DNA of 64,000 bases from Meghimatium bilineatum. Its lineage: Eukaryota > Mollusca > Gastropoda > Stylommatophora > Philomycidae. The stretch is taken from assembly GCA_034231615.1 (NCBI GenBank), contig CM067306.1, forward strand, positions 62,021,475-62,085,474. The letters run 5' to 3'. Below are positions 38,001 to 50,000 of the stretch, in pieces. Position 1 is the first letter of the stretch; each line of letters starts with the position of its first letter. The notes beneath the pieces are model-generated. The model did no database searches and was not told the DNA's origin. It saw nothing but the letters and a program-made list of their open reading frames with translations. The position numbers and the translations under genes are program-made.

Positions 38001-41000
38001 CACAATGTTCCTTACAGAAGAGTAACACAATGTTCCCTAGAGAAGAGTAACACAATGTTCCCTAGAGAAGAGTAACACAATGTTCCTTACAGAAGAGTAA
38101 CACAATGTTCCTTACAGAAGAGTAACACAATGTTCCCTAGAGAAGAGTGGCACAATGTTCCTTACAGAAGAGTAACACAATGTTCCTTACAGAAGAGTAA
38201 CACAATGTTCCCTAGAGAAGAGTGGCACAATGTTCCTTACAGAAGAGTAACACAATGTTCCTTACAGAAGAGTGGCACAATGTTCCTTACAGAAGAGTGG
38301 CACAATGTTCCTTACAGAAGAGTGGCACAATGTTCCTTACAGAAGAGTAACACAATGTTCCTTACAGAAGAGTAACACAATGTTCCTTACAGAAGAGTGG
38401 CACAATGTTCCTTACAGAAGAGTGGCACAATGTTCCTTACAGAAGAGTAACACAATGTTCCTTACAGAAGAGTGGCACAATGTTCCTTACAGAAGAGTGG
38501 CACAATGTTCCCTAGAGAAGAGTGGCACAATGTTCCTTACAGAAGAGTGGCACAATGTTCCTTACAGAAGAGTAACACAATGTTCCCTAGAGAAGAGTAA
38601 CACAATGTTCCTTACAGAAGAGTAACACAATGTTCCCTAGAGAAGAGTAACACAATGTTCCCTAGAGAAGAGTAACACAATGTTCCTTACAGAAGAGTAA
38701 CACAATGTTCCCTAGAGAAGAGTAACACAATGTTCCCTAGAGAAGAGTAACACAATGTTCCCTAGAGAAGAGTAACACAATGTTCCTTACAGAAGAGTAA
38801 CACAATGTTCCCTAGAGAAGAGTAACACAATGTTCCCTAGAGAAGAGTAACACAATGTTCCTTACAGAAGAGTAACACAATGTTCCCTAGAGAAGAGTAA
38901 CACAATGTTCCCTAGAGAAGAGTAACACAATGTTCCCTAGAGAAGAGTAACACAATGTTCCTTACAGAAGAGTAACACAATGTTCCCTAGAGAAGAGTAA
39001 CACAATGTTCCCTAGAGAAGAGTAACACAATGTTCCTTACAGAAGAGTAACACAATGTTCCTTACAGAAGAGTAACACAATGTTCCCTAGAGAAGAGTAA
39101 CACAATGTTCCCTAGAGAAGAGTAACACAATGTTCCTTACAGAAGAGTAACACAATGTTCCCTAGAGAAGAGTAACACAATGTTCCCTAGAGAAGAGTAA
39201 CACAATGTTCCTTACAGAAGAGTAACACAATGTTCCTTACAGAAGAGTAACACAATGTTCCCTAGAGAAGAGTAACACAATGTTCCTTACAGAAGAGTGG
39301 CACAATGTTCCTTACAGAAGAGTAACACAATGTTCCTTACAGAAGAGTAACACAATGTTCCCTAGAGAAGAGTAACACAATGTTCCTTACAGAAGAGTAA
39401 CACAATGTTCCTTACAGAAGAGTAACACAATGTTCCCTAGAGAAGAGTAACACAATGTTCCTTACAGAAGAGTAACACAATGTTAGTCAGGGAAGAGTAA
39501 CACAATGTTAGTCAGGGAAGAGTAACACAATGTTAGTCAGGGAAGAGTAACACAATGTTATTCAGGGAAGAGTAACACAATGTTCCCTAGAGAAGAGTGG
39601 AACAATGTTCCCCAGGAAATAGTGGCACAATCTTCCCCAGGGAAGAGTAACACAATGTTAGTCAGGGAAGAGTAACACAATGTTAGTCAGGGAAGAGTAA
39701 CACAATGTTAGTCAGGGAAGAGTAACACAATGTTATTCAGGGAAGAGTAACACAATGTTATTCAGGGAAGAGTAACACAATGTTCCCTAGAGAAGAGTGG
39801 CACAATGTTCCCTAGAGAAGAGTAACACAATGTTAGTCAGGGAAGAGTAACACAATGTTATTCAGGGAAGAGTAACACAATGTTCCCTAGAGAAGAGTGG
39901 CACAATGTTCCCTAGAGAAGAGTGGCACAATGTTCCCTAGAGAAGAGTGGCACAATGTTCCCTAGAGAAGAGTAACACAATGTTCCTTACAGAAGAGTAA
40001 CACAATGTTCCTTACAGAAGAGTAACACAATGTTCCCTAGAGAAGAGTGGCACAATGTTCCTTACAGAAGAGTGGCACAATGTTCCTTACAGAAGAGTGG
40101 CACAATGTTCCTTACAGAAGAGTAACACAATGTTCCTTACAGAAGAGTAACACAATGTTCCTTACAGAAGAGTAACACAATGTTCCCTAGAGAAGAGTAA
40201 CACAATGTTCCTTACAGAAGAGTAACACAATGTTCCTTACAGAAGAGTAACACAATGTTCCCTAGAGAAGAGTGGCACAATGTTCCTTACAGAAGAGTAA
40301 CACAATGTTCCTTACAGAAGAGTAACACAATGTTCCTTACAGAAGAGTAACACAATGTTCCTTACAGAAGAGTAACACAATGTTCCCTAGAGAAGAGTGG
40401 CACAATGTTCCTTACAGAAGAGTGGCACAATGTTCCTTACAGAAGAGTGGCACAATGTTCCTTACAGAAGAGTAACACAATGTTCCTTACAGAAGAGTAA
40501 CACAATGTTCCCTAGAGAAGAGTAACACAATGTTCCTTACAGAAGAGTAACACAATGTTCCTTACAGAAGAGTAACACAATGTTCCCTAGAGAAGAGTGG
40601 CACAATGTTCCTTACAGAAGAGTAACACAATGTTCCTTACAGAAGAGTAACACAATGTTCCTTACAGAAGAGTAACACAATGTTCCCTAGAGAAGAGTGG
40701 CACAATGTTCCTTACAGAAGAGTAACACAATGTTCCCTAGAGAAGAGTGGCACAATGTTCCTTACAGAAGAGTAACACAATGTTCCTTACAGAAGAGTGG
40801 CACAATGTTCCCTAGTGAAGAGTGGCACAATGTTCCTTACAGAAGAGTAACACAATGTTCCTTACAGAAGAGTGGCACAATGTTCCCTAGAGAAGAGTGG
40901 CACAATGTTCCTTACAGAAGAGTAACACAATGTTCCTTACAGAAGAGTGGCACAATGTTCCCTAGAGAAGAGTGGCACAATGTTCCTTACAGAAGAGTAA

Positions 41001-44000
41001 CACAATGTTCCCTAGAGAAGAGTGGCACAATGTTCCTTACAGAAGAGTAACACAATGTTCCTTACAGAAGAGTGGCACAATGTTCCCTAGAGAAGAGTGG
41101 CACAATGTTCCTTACAGAAGAGTAACACAATGTTCCTTACAGAAGAGTAACACAATGTTCCCTAGAGAAGAGTGGCACAATGTTCCTTACAGAAGAGTAA
41201 CACAATGTTCCCTAGAGAAGAGTGGCACAATGTTCCTTACAGAAGAGTAACACAATGTTCCCTAGAGAAGAGTGGCACAATGTTCCTTACAGAAGAGTAA
41301 CACAATGTTCCTTACAGAAGAGTAACACAATGTTCCCTAGAGAAGAGTGGCACAATGTTCCTTACAGAAGAGTAACACAATGTTCCCTAGAGAAGAGTAA
41401 CACAATGTTCCTTACAGAAGAGTAACACAATGTTCCTTACAGAAGAGTAACACAATGTTCCTTACAGAAGAGTAACACAATGCTCCCTAGAGAAGAGTGG
41501 CACAATGTTCCTTACAGAAGAGTAACACAATGTTCCTTACAGAAGAGTAACACAATGTTCCTTACAGAAGAGTAACACAATGTTCCTTACAGAAGAGTAA
41601 CACAATGTTCCTTACAGAAGAGTAACACAATGTTCCCTAGAGAAGAGTGGCACAATGTTCCTTACAGAAGAGTAACACAATGTTCCCTAGAGAAGAGTGG
41701 CACAATGTTCCTTACAGAAGAGTAACACAATGTTCCTTACAGAAGAGTAACACAATGTTCCCTAGAGAAGAGTGGCACAATGTTCCTTACAGAAGAGTAA
41801 CACAATGTTCCCTAGAGAAGAGTAACACAATGTTCCTTACAGAAGAGTAACACAATGTTCCTTACAGAAGAGTAACACAATGTTCCTTACAGAAGAGTAA
41901 CACAATGCTCCCTAGAGAAGAGTGGCACAATGTTCCTTACAGAAGAGTAACACAATGTTCCTTACAGAAGAGTAACACAATGTTCCTTACAGAAGAGTGG
42001 CACAATGTTCCTTACAGAAGAGTAACACAATGTTCCTTACAGAAGAGTAACACAATGTTCCTTACAGAAGAGTGGCACAATGTTCCTTACAGAAGAGTAA
42101 CACAATGTTCCTTACAGAAGAGTAACACAATGTTCCTTACAGAAGAGTAACACAATGTTCCCTAGAGAAGAGTAACACAATGTTCCCTAGAGAAGAGTAA
42201 CACAATGTTCCTTACAGAAGAGTAACACAATGTTCCTTACAGAAGAGTGGCACAATGTTCCTTACAGAAGAGTAACACAATGTTCCTTACAGAAGAGTGG
42301 CACAATGTTCCTTACAGAAGAGTAACACAATGTTCCTTACAGAAGAGTAACACAATGTTCCCTAGAGAAGAGTGGCACAATGTTCCTTACAGAAGAGTGG
42401 CACAATGTTCCTTACAGAAGAGTAACACAATGTTCCTTACAGAAGAGTAACACAATGTTCCCTAGAGAAGAGTAACACAATGTTCCCTAGAGAAGAGTAA
42501 CACAATGTTCCTTACAGAAGAGTAACACAATGTTCCTTACAGAAGAGTAACACAATGTTCCCTAGAGAAGAGTAACACAATGTTCCTTACAGAAGAGTGG
42601 CACAATGTTCCTTACAGAAGAGTAACACAATGTTCCTTACAGAAGAGTAACACAATGTTCCCTAGAGAAGAGTAACACAATGTTCCTTACAGAAGAGTAA
42701 CACAATGTTCCTTACAGAAGAGTAACACAATGTTCCCTAGAGAAGAGTAACACAATGTTCCTTACAGAAGAGTAACACAATGTTCCTTACAGAAGAGTAA
42801 CACAATGTTCCCTAGAGAAGAGTAACACAATGTTCCCAAGGGAAGAGTAACACAATGTTCCCTAGAGAAGAGTAACACAATGTTCCCTAGAGAAGAGTAA
42901 CACAATGTTCCCTAGAGAAGAGTAACACAATGTTCCCTAGAGAAGAGTAACACAATGTTCCCTAGAGAAGAGTAACACAATGTTCCCTAGAGAAGAGTTA
43001 CACAATGTTCCCTAGAGAAGAGTAACACAATGTTCCCTAGAGAAGAGTAACACAATGTTCCTTACAGAAGAGTGGCACAATGTTCCTTACAGAAGAGTAA
43101 CACAATGTTCCTTACAGAAGAGTGGCACAATGTTCCTTACAGAAGAGTAACACAATGTTCCTTACAGAAGAGTAACACAATGTTCCTTACAGAAGAGTGG
43201 CACAATGTTCCTTACAGAAGAGTAACACAATGTTCCTTACAGAAGAGTAACACAATGTTCCTTACAGAAGAGTGGCACAATGTTCCTTACAGAAGAGTAA
43301 CACAATGTTCCTTACAGAAGAGTAACACAATGTTCCCTAGAGAAGAGTAACACAATGTTCCTTACAGAAGAGTAACACAATGTTCCTTACAGAAGAGTAA
43401 CACAATGTTCCCTAGAGAAGAGTAACACAATGTTCCTTACAGAAGAGTAACACAATGTTCCTTACAGAAGAGTAACACAATGTTCCCTAGAGAAGAGTAA
43501 CACAATGTTCCTTACAGAAGAGTAACACAATGTTCCCTACAGAAGAGTAACACAATGTTCCCTACAGAAGAGTAACACAATGTTCCCTACAGAAGAGTGG
43601 CACAATGTTCCCTAGAGAAGAGTAACACAATGTTCCCTAGAGAAGAGTAACACAATGTTCCCTAGAGAAGAGTGGCACAATGTTCCCCCAGGATAAAGCA
43701 ATCCACTCCACCCATATGTTGCAGAGGTCTGATAAAGTACAGGAAAGAAGATTAACAACAGTGTGATCTTCCATACATGATGTAAGAAGTAACTGAGGAG
43801 GTTTGCAAGGGGGGTGGGGCTGTGGTAGACTGTCCCATCCCATTGTGGGACAAAGTGACCCAGAAGCGATGCTGATGTCAGATGTGTCTCGCAAATAGGT
43901 ACATATTGCACAATAAACTAAACCATGAAATAACCATTTCCATTTTCTAGTTTCGTTCAATAGTTGCTGAATTGGCATTGATGCACATAGACGCTTTGTT

Positions 44001-47000
44001 TCTCCTAGTACATGACTAAGAGTATGTGTGCTGATAATTCCTGTAACTCACTGGTTACACAGATCCCTTAACTGCGTCTTCATATACCCCATTCTGCAGG
44101 AGTGATCCCAAATTAATTTAGTCGAAATATCATTCCTTCTTCAAGTCTTGTGTTCTCATTTAGATAGTTCACCCTTATTTTGCTGGACCTGAAATGGAAA
44201 CAAAGAGTAGCACCACTGTAACCCTCCATGCATGTCATAAGATGTGAGTAATGAGGTTTCTCAGAGTATAATTGGTTGTCTCACCCCATAGAGAGTTAAA
44301 GTGATCCAAAACCATGCTGAAGTTGGATGTATCAGGCCAAAAGGTACAGATACCATAGCAAAGCTGTAAACAATAACACAATGCATTCTGTTCTCTGGAC
44401 TACTTCCTGCTAATTTACAGGAGTTTGAGAGTGAATGTAGAAGAAGAGGAGGATTTAGATAATACTCATCTTAATATAGTATTATTATGAATAAATAAAT
44501 AAACTAAATAAACAATTAGAAGACAGAATTGATGCCTTTGAGATGTGGGTATATAGAAGAATATGGAGAACATCATGGAAAGAGAAGAAAACAAATAAAG
44601 AGGTGCTAAAGATACTTAATATGAAGAAAGAACTACTAAGAGAAATAAAGATCAGGCAAATAATATACTTTGGACACATTAAAAGACATGACACCTTGTT
44701 GAAGACCTTACTTGAGGGTAAAGTCAAAGGGAAGCGAGCAAGAGGTAGGCAGAGATACAAGTGGGAGAGTAAAATTACACGATGGACAGGTTACAGTCTA
44801 GCAGAGTGCACCACCAAGACAAGAGACAGGAGATGTTGGAGATACGTTGCAGCCAACCTTCGTTGCGGAGACGGCACTTGATGATGATGATTATGAATAA
44901 TTGTTTTACCATTATTGATTCCTGTGAAGCCAAAATGTCTTCACTTTCATTACTGTAGACTCCTAACGAAGGTTGGCTGCAACGTATCTCCAACATCTCC
45001 TGTCTCTTGTCTTGGTGGTGCACTCTGCTAGACTGTAACCTGTCCATCGTGTAATGTTACTCTCCCACTTGTATCTCTGCCTACCTCTTGCTCGCTTCCC
45101 TTTGACTTTACCCTCAAGTAAGGTCTTCAATAGGGTGTCATGTCTTTTAATGTGTCCAAAGTATTTTATTTGCCTGATCTTTATTTCTCTTAGTAGTTCT
45201 TTCTTCATATTAAGTGTCCTTGAATGTAGTTTACAATAGGTAATAATTGCGGTAAAACTTTAATCTGACAGGCAAAACTTTTAAAAGTGTGATAAAGTTA
45301 TCTAAAGCTTTCCTTTTGCTAAAAATCACACTTGTCCAAGTTTACAACGTAATTCGCCCACTCAAAAACCACAAAATTTTGATCTGTCTGAGCGTGGATT
45401 GAGAGTCGTCACTACTACACCTCCCAATGTTCTTGTAACGGAAATATATTTTAGTGCCTTTATAGCTTCCTCAAGCGCATGGCCGTGGGGTTAGAACGCC
45501 ATTCTCAGACTCTTGAGGTCCTGGGTTCAATCCACAGTTGCGACAGGTTTTTTACTTTCGGAGGTGCAATCAAAATCCTTCCTGTACATGTCATGGCGTC
45601 TACTATGGCAAAGCGGCCTTTATTTCTACAGCCAATAGAAAGCCTCCCAGCACTCCTTCACATGAACACATGCAGTAAGGAATGTTTTTGTTTTATAGCT
45701 TCCTCAAACTCCATTTTCATTATCGAAGTTGTTGTCATGTAAGCTCCATTCTTGTCCACTACAATTCTATGTCCAGCTCTAGCGGAAAGCTCCACCTTGA
45801 CCTTCTACTTAACATCACAGAACTATCAGTTGTATGTCATGATGATGAGCTACTTCCTTAGCTGTGAGCAGGTAGCTCTTGACAACCTAGTCTTTCTGAC
45901 AAAAGCACAAGTTTTTCTTAGTTGTGTAACTGAGGGGCAACACCTGGACCCATACACGGTCACAAAGGCATGGTTGTGTAAGGGAAGTTTATAGATGCAT
46001 GTTTAGTCCCAGAGGGGAGACATTTCAGTGTGCCAGTATCCCACGATTACCATGTCCTGCCAGGAGCACAGCAAATTTTTTGGCCAATTATCTCATCATT
46101 CTTCTTTCAGATTTGTTGACCCATCCGCAGTGATGTCACATCTAGCATTCCCTGTGACCAAGGACTCAAAAAGACATTGGTTCAATACCTCTAGTCTGTA
46201 TCTCTTTATTATCCATGGGGATTATTTGATAGCAGACAAAGTATGAAATTGAGACAGGATATAACAGCGATTTTTTTTCACAATTGACAGGTTATTGGAC
46301 TATTCCCCCAACTTACCTTAATCATCTCCTATAACATGCCTGGAAAGAAGGCAATGTCTCTATTCTTTGCTTCATGAACTTAAAGTCCATGAACTTTAAG
46401 TTGCCACACTGGAGGTTTTTTTCTTAAGAATACAAAGAATGTATTGTATTGTCAAGATATTTCTGCATAACTCACCATTTTGATGCAACAGGAAGTCTAA
46501 TATGCAGAATCAGTGTTAAAGCATTTTATGTTTACTAGAGTCAAAACATTGTAAGCATTTAATCTTTATTAGAGATTAAACATGGAAAGCACTTAATCTT
46601 GGTTAGAGATGAAACATTGAAAGCACTTAATCTTGATTAGAGATGAAACATTAAAATCACTTAATCTTTATGAGAGATTAAACACGGAAAGCACTTAATC
46701 TTGGTTAGAGATGAAACATTGAAAGCACTTAATCTTGGTTAGAGATGAAACATTGACAGCACTTAATCTTGGTTAGAGATGAAACATTGAAATCACTTAA
46801 TCTTTATCAGAGATTAAACATGGAAAGCACTTAATCTTGGTTAGAGATGAAACATTTAAAGCACTTAATCTTGATTAGATGTGACACATTTAAATACCAA
46901 ATCTTTATTAGAGATGATACATTGAAAGCACCTAATCTTCATTAGAGATGACACTGAACACATTTAGTCTTTGTTAGAGACGACACTGAAAGTGCTTTTA

Positions 47001-50000
47001 CATATTTGCAATTTCAGACAGTCAACATTACCAACCACACTAGAGGGAAGGTAACTGTTCAGTGGATGGGAGGTAAGCTGATAAAATTATCTGCAGTTGA
47101 TGATACAAGTTCCTGTTTAACATGAAAACACAGTTAATGAAAAACAATGAAACAAATAAATTATAGCAAAAATTTAAAGCAGACACTCAAGATTTTTAGA
47201 TCATGTGAGGAGAAGAACAAAATTTGAACATATAATAACAATTGGATCAATAAAAAAAGGCAGAGAAAGACAAAGAGAGAAGTTGCTGAATGGGTTATCA
47301 TCAAGGCATGGAACAATGGCAACAACAGAACTTATTAACAATTGTGCCGGCTGTGAACTCATCCTTGTGAAACTATTGACCACCACCCTTTTCAATGTTG
47401 AGCTCCTGATGATGTCAGAAAAATTGGCTTCTCCCTCAAGTGCCAGCTAAATAGAACAGGCGAAACTTGGAACAAGCGAAACTTGGAACAGGCAAAACTT
47501 GGAACAGGCGAAACTTGGAAAATGGTGAAACTTGGAACAGGCAAAACTTGGAAAATGGTGAAACTTGGAACAGGCAAAACTTGGAACAGGCAAAACTTGG
47601 AACAGGCAAAACTTGGAACAGGCGAAACTTGGAACAGGTGAAACTTGGAACAGGCAAAACTTGGAAAATGGTGAAACTTGGAACAGGCAAAACTTGGAAC
47701 AGGCGAAACTTGGAACAGTGTGAAACTTGGAACAGGCGAAACTTGGAACAGGTAATGGAGTTTTGCTAATCACTGGAAAGATGCATAAAAACACACGCAC
47801 ATCAACGTTTCAACCAAAAGGCTATTTTGTTTTTAATGCGTTCTTTATGAAACATTTAGGAATGTGCTGTTTATCATACACTATTGACGTTCACGTTTCA
47901 TGGCACAGCAAAATTTGATATTTATAGTGCTGTTCTCACTCGTCATCTTTTGTTGTGAATGTGTTCACGATAAAGGCCTTTTAGCTGAAACATCAATTTG
48001 TGTATTGTTATGTGTGTTTCAAGTGATTAGAAAAACTTTATTACCCTGTTCCAAGTTTTGCCTGTTGGATTTCAGTTTTACTGCAGTGAGAACATAGTAT
48101 CTAAATGGTCTACCCTGTATGAATTCTTGAATAGAAACTGGCTTCACAGCACATGGGGCATTCCCATAAGTTCTCCGTCCTCCGTTCCAGCAGCCATCTA
48201 AGTGTATGTAGACTCAAAGTCCTGGTCATGTGTTGATTGTGTGATCTTTGGGCCTTCCAAAAAAATTACTTTTCCTTCCCTCCCCTGATGCTCCCAAAAT
48301 AAAAAAAAACCAAACACATGCAAATAACACACAATGGCATTGAGTACAAGGCATACAAACCCAGGAACTGCAGGATAACTAACCAACCAACCAACCAACT
48401 TGTTAACAACACAAGAGACAGATAGTTGTGGAGAAACACGATCACCTATGCCACTAATTATGGTATTTGTGTGATTGAATTGTATGTAGAGATTGCTTTA
48501 TATCTAAGATACACGTACTAGTAGGACCATTGTCCTTTTAAAATAGAGATCCAGCAGAAGTATGAGAACAAACATATGGAAAACTGCTGTTTATAAGTTC
48601 ATATTATCATAATATCTTACTGGCCTAATGTCCCTCCACTCCTATACACTCTTCCACAGACTCTAGCCACGTTTTTTATATGAATCCGACGTCATTGGAT
48701 ATCCCTCCACTGAAGTCCTGCTCATTTAGAGTTACATTCAAGGCAGTAAGCGTCTTTATTTACATGCATATTCCATATATCTTTGTCTGTTTGTATACTT
48801 ATACAGATTTATCTGTTTTTCTCCCTGTATGTTGCCTTATCTTTGTATGCTGCCCTAACGTTTTTTGTCTCTCTGTATGTTATCTATCTGTCTGTCTCTC
48901 CACATGTTGCCTATGTCTGTCTATCTCTCTGTATGTTGTCTATATCTTTGTAAGTATTTTTCTGTTTAAATATTTTTCTGACTGCATGAGTATTTTTTCT
49001 CATTGTCTGACTTTGCTTGTTATCTTTGATTGTCTACATTTATGCATTTTAGTTTATGTTTTTATGTTTGCTTGTTGTTGGGTGGTTAAATAATTGCCAG
49101 TGTTTGAGTAGATGTAGTAAGGTGCTTCAAATGAAAACCTTAAAATTGTGGGAAAATAGAATAACCATAATGTTGTCTTGTAAACTGTCACAGTATTATT
49201 AAGGATGAGTCAAGAGCATCCTGCACTTGCTATCATGGTGCAGACAAACATTGTGATGCCATAAGTGTGAAGATGGCCGCCTACTACTGGCACATATAAG
49301 AGAACTATAATTCATTTTCTTTAATCAGTCAGATGGTGAAACTTTTATAAGTCATTGGTGAATGAAGGTCCAATATGGTGATGTACCGGTATGTCTGTCA
49401 ATCCAGCAAGTGTATTAATACAGAATGATACACTTGCTAGGTTGACAGATATGCATCGCAATACTGAACCTTCATTCGTACACTTGCCAGATTGGATACT
49501 TAGTACATACACAAAGAGTGTAACTGATAAAAAAATAGATAACAGAACATTGCTTCTTTTTGGTATCCAATTTTTTCTGTATTTGTTTTTTGTCAGATTT
49601 TTAAATCATAATGCCAAAGGTTTTTATTCTTATTTATTTTATTATTGATAATTAGTTAGTTAGTCATTGGATCTTCGTGACCACACTTCAGACAAGTCCA
49701 TAGGTGCTCAGATCTCTCCTTGAGTGTATCCGCCATTACACGTTGACTGACGGTCCCAGTATGGCGTTGATTGATCATCATTCTTTCTTGCCCATGAAAC
49801 CACTCCTTTCTAACGACACAACATTTCAAACTAAGCTCCCTTATTCTAGTCATGGAACAAGAGTTATTGTCACTTATACAGTTATTTGTTAGTGTGTTTT
49901 TCCGTAGGGCGTTCAAAATGTCTGCCCGATCCATCGCTCCGTCAACAGCCATAGCATCCCAGAGTGCAGCCAATGTATCTGCTCTCTCATTACCCCGGAC

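Noticed and set aside
33080..43350. Many 67-117-codon frames with [15 protein letters not shown] repeats
   Set aside because: Products of the 25-bp satellite where GTGG replaces the stop-containing GTAA; not conserved proteins.
45475..45560. Possible tRNA gene
   Set aside because: A/B boxes only; no paired acceptor stem, and a target-site duplication shows it is the head of a SINE.
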